DNA of 64,000 nucleotides from Variovorax sp. S12S4 (GTDB taxonomy: Bacteria > Pseudomonadota > Gammaproteobacteria > Burkholderiales > Burkholderiaceae_C), in assembly GCF_023195515.1 (NCBI RefSeq), contig NZ_JALPKR020000002.1, positions 4,627,001 to 4,691,000 on the forward strand. Direction: 5' to 3'. The notes under the pieces were generated by a model, which did not search any database, was not told where the DNA came from, and was given only the letters and a program-made list of their open reading frames with translations. Shown one piece after another: positions 1 to 8,422 of this stretch; position 1 is the stretch's first letter, and each line of letters starts with the position of its first letter. Made by a program: the position numbers and the translations under genes.

Positions 1-398
1 GCGTTCACCTTCAGCAGGTTGCTTTCACCCGCATAGCCGTGCGCATACATCACCAGCTTGCCGTTCCAGTTGGCAGGCACCTCGACTTGGTATTGCGCGG
101 CGCCGAGCATGCCTGCCCAGCGGCTGGTGGTGGCGTTGTCGACCGTGTCGCTGGCGTCCGGTGCGAGCGCCGCGAAGGTGGTGGCTGAAGCATCTGCGGG
201 CGCGAACGAGTTGCGGCTGTCTTGCAGGCGCGTCTCTTCGGGCGGCGGCGGGGGCGGTGGAGGAGGAGGGGGCGGCGCGGGAGCCGGAGCCGGCGGCAGC
301 GGGGTGAACGCAAAGCCGCCCCCACCGCCACCACCGCCGCAGGATGCGACGGCAAGGCTGGCTGCAAGGGCAAGAAGTGTCAGGCGCGCGGAATGCAT
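1..398 (-). CDS. Lipoprotein alpha/beta-hydrolase-like protein, 3' part beyond window
   Basis: The gene reads leftward off the window edge; about 132 codons are visible. The start is ATG at 396-398, preceded on its strand by GGAGAG. Residues 1-20 form a lipoprotein signal ending in AVASC, so Cys20 should be lipidated. Eight glycines follow, then FAFTP, then a long proline-rich spacer to about residue 55. After that comes a secreted-enzyme-like region ending in GKLVMYAHGY near the break. His-Gly after a hydrophobic strand is the usual oxyanion-hole strand of alpha/beta hydrolases such as secreted esterases or PHB-depolymerase relatives. Cell-surface attachment is likely; the substrate cannot be told from this part. 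The head resembles that of the carboxylesterase at 58495. The G/C-rich runs at 240-345 encode the Gly/Pro spacer and are not a separate repeat. Confidence 0.7.
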   Translation of the reverse strand, partial: MHSARLTLLALAASLAVASCGGGGGGGGFAFTPLPPAPAPAPPPPPPPPPPPPEETRLQDSRNSFAPADASATTFAALAPDASDTVDNATTSRWAGMLGAAQYQVEVPANWNGKLVMYAHGYAGESNLLKVN

Positions 399-597
399 GG
401 GATGTCTCTCTCCGTTCTTGTGGTGTTGGGAAGAAGAAGCCCGGCGCAGCGATGCATTGCCAGGCCGTAGAGGACGACCGTGCTATTTCGCTGGACCGGC
501 GGCGCAGCGTAGGGGCGTTGCCGGGCGCATCGGCCCGGGCTTTCCCGTAGCTGCTATCTCGTACGCGACACCCGCGCCATGCCGGCGCGCGGAGGCC

Positions 598-1497
598 TCA
601 TTCCTTGCGGCGCGTGACCACCACCGTGGCCTCAAGACCGTCGTAGGCCTCGGCGTCGCCATACCAACTGCCCGAGATCGGCGCGGCCTGTGCCGGGTCT
701 CGCGTGACGCCGACGCGGATCAACTGGCCGCTGCCCATGAGGTTGTTGGTCGGGTCGAATGCCAGCCAGCCGACGCCCGGCAGGTAGGCCTGCAGCCAGG
801 CGTGCGTGGTGCCGGCGCCGGTCATCGATTCGCCGGGCGACTGGGCCGCGCGGTCGAGCGCGGCGTCGTAGATGTAGCCCGAGACAAAGCGGGTGGCAAT
901 GCCCAGGCGGCGCGTGGCTTCCATCATCAGCAGCGCGTAGTCGCGGCAACTGCCGCTGCCGAGCGCCAGCGTCTGCAGCGGGGTCTGCGTGCCTTCCTCG
1001 TCGCGCGCCTTGTATTCGAGGCTCTGGCCGATGTGCGCGTTCATGCGCGTGAGCACTTCGCGCGTGCTGTTGGGCTTGTCGGTGTGAAGGAACTGGTGGG
1101 CCCAGCGGATCAGCGTGCCGTTCGCATCGTCGTCATGGTGCGGGCGCAGGTAGTGCTCGAGGTCGAGGCGCTCCTGCACCGAATAGGCAAACGGTAGGAA
1201 CTCGGCGGCCGGGTCGAGCGCGAGTTGGTCCTGCTGCGCCGGCACATGCTCGATGGTGAAGGAACACACGATGCGCAGCTCGGTGGCCTCGCCCATGGGC
1301 TGCACCAGCGCAACCGAGTTGGAGTGCGGGTCCTGGATGAGCCGAGTGAAAGATTGCGGGCTCACCTGCAGGTCGGTGGCCAGCACCCGCAGGTCGTGGC
1401 TGTCGCGGGGCCGGAACATGACGCGGTGCAGCCCGAAGGTCACCGGTTTCTTGTAGCGGTAGACGGTGGTGTGCGTGATGTCGTACTGAATGGCCAT
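598..1497 (-). CDS. Transglutaminase-like cysteine protease family protein
   Basis: This 299-residue protein has the bacterial transglutaminase-like N-terminal beta region (residues 1-80), with the typical opening YDITHTTVYRY. The transglutaminase core follows, with a Cys-His-Asp triad visible as GSGSCRDYA (Cys184), THAWLQAYLP (His232) and FDPTNN (Asp248). Such proteins are usually cytosolic and are presumed peptidases or amidases; some sit in circularly arranged clusters with alpha-E and ATP-grasp proteins, but no such partners are here. I chose ATG at 1495-1497 because the family begins with this strand; an in-frame extension upstream to 1605 has no family similarity. It diverges from the small monooxygenase-like gene at 1611, leaving 113 bp for promoters. 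Confidence 0.85.
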   Translation of the reverse strand: MAIQYDITHTTVYRYKKPVTFGLHRVMFRPRDSHDLRVLATDLQVSPQSFTRLIQDPHSNSVALVQPMGEATELRIVCSFTIEHVPAQQDQLALDPAAEFLPFAYSVQERLDLEHYLRPHHDDDANGTLIRWAHQFLHTDKPNSTREVLTRMNAHIGQSLEYKARDEEGTQTPLQTLALGSGSCRDYALLMMEATRRLGIATRFVSGYIYDAALDRAAQSPGESMTGAGTTHAWLQAYLPGVGWLAFDPTNNLMGSGQLIRVGVTRDPAQAAPISGSWYGDAEAYDGLEATVVVTRRKE

Positions 1498-1610
1498 GCG
1501 GTGCATTCTCACGTGTTGGCGTGACCAGCGGGGGCTTTCCGTTGGCTGGCAGCGGCCCTGTGCCGCAGAATCGGCGCCCGCCCGGCCTTCAGCACCCGCA
1601 TCCACGACAC

Positions 1611-1946
1611 ATGTACTCCGCCACCTTCATCTTTGCCAAGAAGCAGTTCGACGACGAATTCCATCGCCTCGACCAGACCATTGCGGCGGCAGCGAAGTCG
1701 CTGCCCGGCTACTTGGGCGAAGAAGCCTGGGAGAACGCGGGCAACGGGCTGGTGTCGAACGTCTACTACTGGGAGTCGCTCAAAGCGCTGCAGGCACTCA
1801 TCCAGCACCCTGTGCACCAGCAAGCGAAGGCGGCGCAGGCGAACTGGCTCGATGGCTACAAGGTCGTTATTTCCGAGGTGGTGCGCGTCTACGGCGACAG
1901 CAAGATCGACCACATGCTGGCGCCGGCCGGCAACGTTGGCGCCTAG
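1611..1946 (+). CDS. Small antibiotic-biosynthesis-monooxygenase (ABM) fold protein
   Basis: This 111-residue protein starts MYSATFIFAK. It contains the pattern of dimeric ferredoxin-like ABM-type proteins: a leading beta strand, a helix with FDDEFHRLDQTI, the segment LPGYLGEEAWEN and then NVYYWESLKAL. Family members include heme-degrading and quinone-oxidising monooxygenases, but many have no known substrate, and nothing here fixes one. The gene stands alone on the plus strand. Its TAG stop overlaps the stop of mnmC on the other strand by four bases. The start ATG at 1611 is the only one consistent with the fold. Confidence 0.65.
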   Translation: MYSATFIFAKKQFDDEFHRLDQTIAAAAKSLPGYLGEEAWENAGNGLVSNVYYWESLKALQALIQHPVHQQAKAAQANWLDGYKVVISEVVRVYGDSKIDHMLAPAGNVGA

Positions 1947-3784
1947 GGCGCGGTTCTTTCGGTGCCGAGGGCCTTCGCCAGGTTGGCGGGCAGCGGCAGC
2001 GGTTCGCCGTGCCACTGCGCGGCCAGCAGTTCGGCGCACAGTGCCGCAAAGCTGAGGCCGCGCGAACCCAGGGCGGTGCAGGCCCAGAGGCCGGCTTCGC
2101 CCAGCGGGCCGACCAGCGGGCGGCGGTCGCCCGAGGCGCAACGGATTCCAACCCAGGTCTTGGCCTCGCCATGCTCGAAAGCCGGTGCCAGCGCTGCCGC
2201 GGCGACGGGGTGCAGGCGTTCCAAGCGCTCCCGGTTTGCATCGGCATCGGCCGCCTGAGGGACCAGGTCGGTGCTGTCGCGGTCGAAGGTGGCGCCGGCG
2301 AGCCAGAGCAGGGCGCCTTCATCTTCGGGCACATGGGCAATCAGATGGCCGTCGCCGTTGAGCGGCGTGGCGGGTAGGGCGAGGTCGCCCGCCATGCGGC
2401 CCCACGCGACCTGACCGCGCACCGGCTGCAGCGGAAGCTCGGGCGCGAAGCGGCCCGATTCATAGCCCGCCGCAACGACCACGCGGTCGGCTTCAGCCAA
2501 CAACCGGTCGGCGGCATCCCGGAGCTGCCAGCCGGCCGCGCTGCGTGACAGGCGTGCGACCGGCGCGTTGCCGCGAAACTCGATGCCCGGCTCGCGCAGC
2601 CAGCCTTCGATCAGCCTTGAAGGACGGACCCAGCCCGCCCGCGCATGCCAGAGCGCGGGTGCGTCGGCGGGCAAGCCGGCATTCGCCAGTTGCGCGGCGC
2701 TGGCGGGCCACGATTCGTTCGGGCCGCTCTCGCTCCACCCGTCGGGCACGCGCGTGTCGCCTTCGGGCCGCCGCTCCAGCACACCGGCGGCGCGCCAGTC
2801 GCGGCCTTCTTGCAGCAGGCGCTCCAACTCCAGCCAGGTGGCGCGGATGCCGGCACGCGTAAGCCGCGAGAGCAGGGCATCGTCAGGCGACACATGCGGC
2901 GCCAGCACGCCGACCGGCAGGCCAGAAGCACCGGCGGCGGGACGGTCGGCCGCATCGAGCACGGTGACTTGCCACCCGCGCCGCGCGAGGCTGGCGGCAA
3001 CGGCCGCGCCGGCCAGCCCGGCACCGATGACAGCGCAGCGGCCGGGCGCCTCCACGTGCTCGGGCGCAGGACCGCGGCGGCGCACTGTCCAAGCTGGCGC
3101 GAACACGCCGGCGAGGCAGTCGCGCTTGGGCGGCAGGCCTGGCCGGGTTTCAAGCTGGAAACCGTTCTGCGAAAGCGCATCGCGCACGGCCCGGGCACAG
3201 GTCCAAGTGGCGAGGCCGGTGCCCTGGCGGGCAAAGCGCGACACCGCCTTGAGCGTGTCGGGCGACCACATGGCGGGGTTCTGCTCGGGGCTGAAGCCAT
3301 CGAGAAAGATGCTGTCGGCCTCGAAACGCTGCGCACGCAGCATCGGCTGCACGTCGCCGATGCACAGCGTGAGCAGCACGCGGCCTTGGTCGAAGGCCAG
3401 CCGGTGAAAGCCCGGCAGCAGCCCGTGCCACTGCGCAGCCAGCTCCTCGGCCAGCGGCATCAGTTCGGGGTAAGCCCCGGCGGCGCGCAACAGGTCTTCA
3501 GGCCCGACCGGGTGCGCCTCGACCGAGACGAAGTGCAGCATGCGCGGCCGGTTCGCGTCCGCGCGCCACGCTTGCCAGGTTGTCAGGAAATTGAGGCCCA
3601 GCCCGAATCCGGTTTCGAGAATCAGCCATTTCGACCGTCCGGACCATGCCTCGGGCAGGCCGCAGCCGCCCAGAAACACATGGCGAGCCTGCGCCAGTGC
3701 CCCGGTTTCGGTGTGATAGTTGTCGCCGAAGCGCTCGCTGCGCGGCACGCCATCGGCACGCCAGGCGACGGGCTCGGCGGCCAA
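1943..3784 (-). CDS. mnmC: Bifunctional tRNA mnm5s2U biosynthesis protein MnmC
   Basis: MnmC completes 5-methylaminomethyl-2-thiouridine at the wobble position of certain tRNAs. Its FAD domain removes the carboxymethyl group and its methyltransferase domain adds the methyl from SAM. Both halves are present. The N-terminal SAM domain carries ETGFGLGLN near residues 57-65 and DSIFLDGFSPEQNPAMW further on. The C-terminal FAD oxidoreductase has AVIGAGLAGAAVAASLARRG near residue 253. Length is about 613 residues, close to family size. There is no ATG near the expected N-terminus. TTG at 3782-3784, ten bases after the yggX stop, gives the expected beginning LAAEPVAWRADG; an ATG at 3868 would overlap yggX by 77 bp and is unlikely. 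It is probably co-transcribed with yggX. Confidence 0.9.
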   Translation of the reverse strand: MAAEPVAWRADGVPRSERFGDNYHTETGALAQARHVFLGGCGLPEAWSGRSKWLILETGFGLGLNFLTTWQAWRADANRPRMLHFVSVEAHPVGPEDLLRAAGAYPELMPLAEELAAQWHGLLPGFHRLAFDQGRVLLTLCIGDVQPMLRAQRFEADSIFLDGFSPEQNPAMWSPDTLKAVSRFARQGTGLATWTCARAVRDALSQNGFQLETRPGLPPKRDCLAGVFAPAWTVRRRGPAPEHVEAPGRCAVIGAGLAGAAVAASLARRGWQVTVLDAADRPAAGASGLPVGVLAPHVSPDDALLSRLTRAGIRATWLELERLLQEGRDWRAAGVLERRPEGDTRVPDGWSESGPNESWPASAAQLANAGLPADAPALWHARAGWVRPSRLIEGWLREPGIEFRGNAPVARLSRSAAGWQLRDAADRLLAEADRVVVAAGYESGRFAPELPLQPVRGQVAWGRMAGDLALPATPLNGDGHLIAHVPEDEGALLWLAGATFDRDSTDLVPQAADADANRERLERLHPVAAAALAPAFEHGEAKTWVGIRCASGDRRPLVGPLGEAGLWACTALGSRGLSFAALCAELLAAQWHGEPLPLPANLAKALGTERTAP

Positions 3785-3791
3785 GGCGGGC

Positions 3792-4064
3792 TTAGTTCGA
3801 CGGGGGAACGTAGCCCTGGGCGACGTCGGCGCCTTCGCCGAAGAAGTGCTTTTCCATCTGGCGGGCAAGGTATTGGCGGGCCCGCAGATCGGCCAGGTTC
3901 AGCCGGTTTTCATTGACCAGCATCGTCTGCTGCTTGAGCCAGGCGGCCCAAGCCTCCTTGCTGACGTTCTCCCACAGGCGCTTGCCCAGTTCCCCGGGAT
4001 AGGGCGGGAAGTCGAGCCCTTCGGCCTCTTTGCCGAGCTTGATGCACTGAACCATGCGTGCCAT
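3792..4064 (-). CDS. yggX: Probable Fe(2+)-trafficking protein YggX
   Basis: This 90-residue cytosolic protein matches the YggX family, which protects iron-sulfur clusters from oxidants and is linked to iron handling. Diagnostic segments are [17 protein letters not shown], the [20 protein letters not shown] block and the conserved Cys7 near the start ([11 protein letters not shown]). The start ATG at 4062-4064 has a second in-frame ATG three codons later; the first aligns better with the family. It lies upstream of mnmC on the same strand. It diverges from the sulfate-binding-protein gene at 4202, leaving 137 bp of AT-richer regulatory DNA. Confidence 0.93.
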   Translation of the reverse strand: MARMVQCIKLGKEAEGLDFPPYPGELGKRLWENVSKEAWAAWLKQQTMLVNENRLNLADLRARQYLARQMEKHFFGEGADVAQGYVPPSN

Positions 4065-4151
4065 TTTTGATTGCCTCTGGTGGGGAAAGCGGTTGCTTAG
4101 TTGATTTTGCTATTTAGAACTGAGAACTCGGTCGTTCCAGTTTCCATATGT

Positions 4152-4166
4152 CGTATTCAGAATACG
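4152..4166. promoter_or_regulatory. Palindromic candidate operator upstream of sulfate-binding protein
   Basis: CGTATTC-A-GAATACG is a perfect 7-bp inverted repeat with a one-base centre. It lies 35 bp before the start of the gene at 4202 and in the intergenic region shared with yggX. The surrounding 130 bp are clearly richer in A and T than the flanking genes, as expected of a promoter. A sulfur-responsive LysR-type regulator such as CysB would be the natural candidate, but the assignment is inference. Confidence 0.4.
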
Positions 4167-4201
4167 TAGCTTCATTGATATGCCTTTTTGAGTAAGACAC
4201 C

Positions 4202-5227
4202 ATGAGCCTTCGCCGCGACTTTATCAAGCTTTCCCTGGGGGCCGGCGTGGCCGGTGCCATGGCCCTGACAGCATTGCCGTCGTTTGCACAGGGCGCGGGC
4301 CCGGTGACGCTGCTGAACGTGTCGTACGACCCGACGCGCGAGCTGTATGTCGACTACAACCGCGCCTTCGCCAAATACTGGAAGGCCAAGACCGGCCAGG
4401 ACGTGACCATCAAGCAGTCGCACGGCGGCTCGGGCAAGCAGGCGCGCTCGATCATCGACGGCATCGACGCCGACGTGGCCACGCTGGCGCTGGGCGGCGA
4501 CATCGACGCGCTGGTCACGCACGGCGGGGTCGTCAAGGAGGGCTGGCAGAAGCGCCTGCCGCAAAACTCGGCGCCGTACACCTCGACCATCGTGTTCCTG
4601 GTGAAAAAGGGCAACCCCAAGGGCCTGAAGGACTGGAGCGACCTGGTGAAGCCCGGCGTTCAGGTGATCACGCCCAACCCCAAGACCTCCGGCGGCGCCC
4701 GCTGGAATTACCTGGCCGCGTGGGAATTCGCCAAGCGCAAGTACGGCAGTGATGCCAAGGCCAAGGAATTCATCGGCAGCCTGTTCAAGAACGTGCCCGT
4801 GCTCGACACCGGCGCGCGCGGCTCGACCATCACCTTCGTGCAACGCGGCGTGGGCGACGTGCTGCTGGCCTGGGAGAACGAGGCCTTCCTGGCGCTGAAG
4901 GAATTCGGCACCGACAAGTTCGAGATCGTGGTTCCTTCGATTTCCATCCTGGCCGAGCCCACGGTGGCGGTGGTCGACAAGGTGGTCGACAAGAAGGGCA
5001 CGCGCGCCGTGGCCGAGGAATACCTCAAGTACCTGTACTCCGATGAGGGCCAGGACATTGCGGGCCGCAACTTCTACCGCCCGACCTCGGAAAAGGCCAA
5101 GGCCAAGTACGACAAGCAGTTCCCCAAGCTCACGCTGGTTTCCATCGACGAAGCATTCGGCGGCTGGGCCAAGGCGGACAAGGCGCACTTTGCCGACGGC
5201 GGCTCGTTCGACCAGATCTACAAGTAA
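4202..5227 (+). CDS. sbp: Sulfate/thiosulfate ABC transporter substrate-binding protein (first copy)
   Basis: This 341-residue periplasmic binding protein is close to Sbp/CysP. It has [17 protein letters not shown] after the signal, [16 protein letters not shown], the block [16 protein letters not shown] and the C-terminal [12 protein letters not shown]. The signal peptide contains LRRDFIKLS followed by a hydrophobic stretch ending near ALPSFAQG, which is a twin-arginine (Tat) pattern. It heads the ssu gene set and is separated from ssuE by only 20 bp. No permease genes adjoin it, so it probably works with the cysTWA membrane complex encoded near 21.7-24.6 kb. A paralogue with an ordinary Sec signal lies at 20711. 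Confidence 0.93.
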   Translation: MSLRRDFIKLSLGAGVAGAMALTALPSFAQGAGPVTLLNVSYDPTRELYVDYNRAFAKYWKAKTGQDVTIKQSHGGSGKQARSIIDGIDADVATLALGGDIDALVTHGGVVKEGWQKRLPQNSAPYTSTIVFLVKKGNPKGLKDWSDLVKPGVQVITPNPKTSGGARWNYLAAWEFAKRKYGSDAKAKEFIGSLFKNVPVLDTGARGSTITFVQRGVGDVLLAWENEAFLALKEFGTDKFEIVVPSISILAEPTVAVVDKVVDKKGTRAVAEEYLKYLYSDEGQDIAGRNFYRPTSEKAKAKYDKQFPKLTLVSIDEAFGGWAKADKAHFADGGSFDQIYK

Positions 5228-5247
5228 AACAGCAAAGAAAGCCTCTT

Positions 5248-5832
5248 GTGTCCGTTCTCCTGATTGCTGGCAGCCCTTCGGCACCGTCGCGTTCCACCGC
5301 CTTGCTCGAGGCGGTGGGCGAGCGGCTCGCCGGCCGCAATGCGCGCATCGAGCGGCTCGCAATCCGCGACCTGCCGGCAGAGGCGCTGCTGCTGGCCGAC
5401 TGGGACCACCCGGCCATCGAGCGCGCCATTGCGCAGGTGGCGCAGGCGCGGGTGGTCGTGGTGGCCACGCCGGTCTACAAGGCGGCTTACAGCGGCGTGC
5501 TGAAGGTTTTTCTCGACCTGCTGGCGCAGAACGCGCTCAAGGGCAAGACGGTGCTGCCGCTGGCCACCGGCGGCAGCCCGCACCACATGCTCGCGCTCGA
5601 CTACGCATTGCGGCCCGTGCTGCATGCGCTCTCGGCGCGGCACATTCTTCCGGGTGTCTACGCCACCGATTCGCAGATCACGCTGACACCCGAGAACGCC
5701 TACCAGGTGCATGCCGACCTGGCCGAGCGGCTTAACGAAGCCGTCGAACTATTGGCGACCGAAGGGCTGAAGCTGCCCGCCACGCACGGCTTCGAGCCGG
5801 TGCCGTTCTCACGCGTGCGATGTAGCGTCTGA
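5248..5832 (+). CDS. ssuE: NADPH-dependent FMN reductase SsuE
   Basis: SsuE supplies reduced FMN to the sulfonate monooxygenase SsuD. The 194-residue protein has the flavodoxin-like fold of the family: VLLIAGSPSAPSRSTALLEA at the start (phosphate loop of FMN), VVVVATPVYKAAYSGVLKVF in the middle, and LPLATGGSPHHMLALDYALR, which is typical of SsuE. The start is GTG at 5248, 20 bp after the upstream stop, with AAAGAAAG before it. The C-terminal tail is slightly longer than in E. coli. Position at the head of ssuA/D/C/B supports the assignment. Confidence 0.94.
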   Translation: MSVLLIAGSPSAPSRSTALLEAVGERLAGRNARIERLAIRDLPAEALLLADWDHPAIERAIAQVAQARVVVVATPVYKAAYSGVLKVFLDLLAQNALKGKTVLPLATGGSPHHMLALDYALRPVLHALSARHILPGVYATDSQITLTPENAYQVHADLAERLNEAVELLATEGLKLPATHGFEPVPFSRVRCSV

Positions 5833-5932
5833 CGGGCTCCCCGTCTGACCGGCTTCCAGCCGGCCCCATCTCCGTTCCCTTTTTTTTCGCCCGCAAGCGG
5901 CGAGGGGACAGCTTTGCCCAAAGGAACCACAC

Positions 5933-6067
5933 GTGAACCCTGTTGCCACCGAAGACTCCGCGCTCGACACGCCGCCTCGTTCCATCTGGCATGCGTTGCG
6001 AGACCTCGCCATCAGCACGATCGTGGTGACGGCCGTTGCGCTCATCGTCGGCTTCATCTCGGCCTGA
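5933..6067 (+). CDS. 44-residue predicted single-span membrane protein in ssu operon
   Basis: This short open frame between ssuE and ssuA starts with GTG at 5933 and ends with TGA at 6065-6067. AAAGGA lies eight bases before the start, a good ribosome-binding site. The product has a hydrophilic first half with acidic and basic residues (to about 25) and then a strongly hydrophobic segment, AISTIVVTAVALIVGFISA, long enough to span the membrane. I do not recognise a family. It ends 37 bp before ssuA and lies in the same direction as its neighbours, so it is likely co-transcribed. A role in transporter assembly or stability is possible but unproven. Confidence 0.55.
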   Translation: MNPVATEDSALDTPPRSIWHALRDLAISTIVVTAVALIVGFISA

Positions 6068-6104
6068 GCCGGGTTTGCTCCTCCGCACACGAAAGAACAA
6101 CCTC

Positions 6105-7061
6105 ATGACTTCGATCTCCATTCCACGCCGCCGCCTGCTGCAGGGCGCCGCCGCCGCCATTGCGCTGCCTTCGTTCAGCGCGCTGGCGCAAGCACCTGCG
6201 CGCCAGCTTCGCATCGGCAAACAGAAGGGCCTGCTCAGCATCCTCAAGGGCCGCGGCACGCTCGAGAAGCGGCTCGCGCCGCTCGGCGTGTCGCTCAAGT
6301 GGACCGAGTTCACCGCCGGCCCGGTGCAACTCGAAGCGCTGAATGTCGGCTCCATCGATTTTGGCGACGTGGGCGAGGCGCCGCCCATCTTCGCGCAGGC
6401 CGCGGGCGCGCCGCTGGCTTATGTGGCCGCCACGCTGCAGCGCCCGCAGTCGGAAGCGGTGCTGGTTCCCAAGGGTTCCGCTATCAAGAACGTGGCCGAC
6501 CTGAAGGGAAAGAAGATCGCGCTCAACAAGGGCTCGAATGTTCACTATTTCATCGTCAAGCTGGCCGAGAAGCATGGCCTGGCGTACGGCGACCTGAATC
6601 TTGTCTACCTGCCGCCGGCCGACGCGCGTGCCGCATTCGAGAAGGGCTCGGTCGACGCATGGGTGATCTGGGACCCGTTTCTTGCCGCCGCCGAAAAGTC
6701 GCTCGAGGCCCGCGTGCTGGCCGACGCGACCGGCGTGGTGGGCAACCGCTCGTACTACTTCTCGTCGCTCGACTATGCGGCGAAGAATGCCGACGTGCTG
6801 GCCGTCGTGACCGAGGAGATCGGCAAGATCGACGCCTGGGGCACCGCCAACAAGAGCGATCTTGCCGCCGAGCTGGCCACCCTCTGGGGCCTGCCGAAGC
6901 CGGTGGCCGACCTGACGGTGGCGCGCGCGGTCTACGGCACCGGCCCCATCACCAAGGCGATTCTTGCCGAGCAGCAAAAGATCGCCGACACCTTCTTCGA
7001 CCTGAAGCTGATTCCGAAGCGGATCAACGTGCTCGAGGCCGCTCCGGCGGGAATTGCGTGA
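6105..7061 (+). CDS. ssuA: Aliphatic sulfonate ABC transporter substrate-binding protein SsuA
   Basis: This 318-residue periplasmic protein captures sulfonates for SsuCB. The signal peptide has PRRRLLQGAAAAIALPS, a twin-arginine pattern, and ends near ALAQA. The mature part has the SsuA core: RIGKQKGLLSILKGRGTLEK, the segment DFGDVGEAPPIFAQAAGA that lines the ligand pocket in this family, and [18 protein letters not shown]. Start ATG at 6105 follows GAAAGAA. The gene is followed by 183 bp before ssuD, an unusually large gap inside this operon. Confidence 0.93.
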   Translation: MTSISIPRRRLLQGAAAAIALPSFSALAQAPARQLRIGKQKGLLSILKGRGTLEKRLAPLGVSLKWTEFTAGPVQLEALNVGSIDFGDVGEAPPIFAQAAGAPLAYVAATLQRPQSEAVLVPKGSAIKNVADLKGKKIALNKGSNVHYFIVKLAEKHGLAYGDLNLVYLPPADARAAFEKGSVDAWVIWDPFLAAAEKSLEARVLADATGVVGNRSYYFSSLDYAAKNADVLAVVTEEIGKIDAWGTANKSDLAAELATLWGLPKPVADLTVARAVYGTGPITKAILAEQQKIADTFFDLKLIPKRINVLEAAPAGIA

Positions 7062-7244
7062 CGCGCGAAACCTTGCGCACCCGCGCTAATTGCGTGCTCG
7101 CGACCACCAAGCGCGCGTGGGGCATTCCTGAGCCGAAGGCCAGCTGCGCCCGTTCCGCGTTGCCCCGCCTGCGCCTCACGCTGCCACACGTGCGCGGCTT
7201 TTTCTTTGCCATCTGACCCCCGGCCCAACCGACGGAAAGAAGAC

Positions 7245-8414
7245 ATGCAGATATTCTGGTTTTTACCCACGCACGGCGACAGCCGCTATCTCGGCACGAC
7301 CGAAGGCGCGCGCCAGGTCGACCTGGCCTACCTGCAGCAGATTGCCGGCGCCGCCGACAACCTCGGCTATGAAGGCGTGCTGATTCCCACCGGTCGCTCG
7401 TGCGAAGACCCCTGGGTGATCGCATCGAGCCTGATCGGCGCGACGAAGAAGCTCAAGTTCCTGGTCGCGGTGCGGCCGGGCCTGCACCAGCCCAGCCTGG
7501 CCGCGCGCATGGCCGCGACCTTCGACCGGCTCTCGGGCGGCCGCTTGCTGGTGAACCTGGTCACCGGCGGCGACCAGGCCGAGCTCGAGGGCGACGGCGT
7601 CTACCTCGACCATGCGGCCCGCTACGAGCAGTCGGCCGAGTTCATTCGCATCTGGCGCGAGATTCTCGCGCGCAGCCACGACGGCAAGTCTTTCGATTAC
7701 GAAGGGCAGCACCTGAGCGTGAAGGGCGCGAAGCTGCTGTTTCCGCCGGTGCAGAACCCGCATCCGCCGGTGTGGTTCGGCGGCTCGTCGGCTGCCGCGC
7801 ACGAGCTTGCGGCCGAGCAGGTCGATGCCTATCTCACATGGGGCGAGCCGCCCGCCGAGGTGGGCAAGAAGATTGCCGACGTGCGCAACCGCGCCGCGCG
7901 CAAGGGCCGCAAGGTCGAGTTCGGCATTCGGCTGCACGTGATCGTGCGCGAGACCGAAGAGGCCGCCTGGAAAGCCGCCGACGAGCTGATCAGCCGTGTG
8001 GACGATGACACCGTGATCCGCGCCCAGGCCGCCTTTGCGCGCATGGATTCCGAGGGCCAGCGCCGCATGGCCGCGCTGCATGCGGGCGGGGCCAAGCGCT
8101 CGCGTGCCGACCTGGAAATTTCGCCCAACCTGTGGGCTGGCGTGGGCCTGGTGCGCGGTGGCGCGGGCACCGCGCTCGTGGGCGACCCCAAGACCGTGGC
8201 GGCGCGCATAGAGGAATACGCGGCGCTCGGCCTCGACAAATTCATTCTCTCGGGCTACCCGCATCTCGAAGAAGCCTACCGATTCGCAGAGCTGGTGTTT
8301 CCGCTGCTTTCGCGCAAGGCGCAAACGCGGCTCGCGGGCGGCTCGCTGAGCGGGCCCTTCGGCGAAGTCGTCGCCAATCTCGATGCGCCTTCGCGCCTCG
8401 CCTCCCAAAGCTAA
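7245..8414 (+). CDS. ssuD: FMNH2-dependent alkanesulfonate monooxygenase SsuD
   Basis: SsuD cleaves C1 and longer alkanesulfonates to aldehyde and sulfite using FMNH2 from SsuE and oxygen. The 389-residue length matches the family, and the sequence has the bacterial-luciferase-type TIM-barrel features [37 protein letters not shown] and [19 protein letters not shown]. Conserved His and Arg positions of SsuD are seen in [13 protein letters not shown] and [14 protein letters not shown] at 7245 is preceded by GGAAAGAAG. The sulfite made here would enter cysteine synthesis, matching the sulfhydrylase and cysE downstream. Confidence 0.96.
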   Translation: MQIFWFLPTHGDSRYLGTTEGARQVDLAYLQQIAGAADNLGYEGVLIPTGRSCEDPWVIASSLIGATKKLKFLVAVRPGLHQPSLAARMAATFDRLSGGRLLVNLVTGGDQAELEGDGVYLDHAARYEQSAEFIRIWREILARSHDGKSFDYEGQHLSVKGAKLLFPPVQNPHPPVWFGGSSAAAHELAAEQVDAYLTWGEPPAEVGKKIADVRNRAARKGRKVEFGIRLHVIVRETEEAAWKAADELISRVDDDTVIRAQAAFARMDSEGQRRMAALHAGGAKRSRADLEISPNLWAGVGLVRGGAGTALVGDPKTVAARIEEYAALGLDKFILSGYPHLEEAYRFAELVFPLLSRKAQTRLAGGSLSGPFGEVVANLDAPSRLASQS

Positions 8415-8422
8415 GGACCGTC

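Noticed and set aside
240..345. G- and C-rich simple sequence as a minisatellite or CRISPR-like array
   Set aside because: It encodes the Gly/Pro spacer of the lipoprotein at 1-398 and has no repeat-spacer regularity.
3785..3868. An upstream ATG (3868) as the mnmC start
   Set aside because: It would overlap yggX by 77 bp, and the added residues have no MnmC similarity.
7058..7216. A 52-codon frame with GTG overlapping the ssuA stop (GTGA)
   Set aside because: The start overlap is attractive, but the frame simply continues an antiphase reading through ssuA, the product is Arg/Cys-rich without a recognisable pattern, and no ribosome site stands out. The 183-bp gap is otherwise empty to my eye; conservation in relatives could reopen this.
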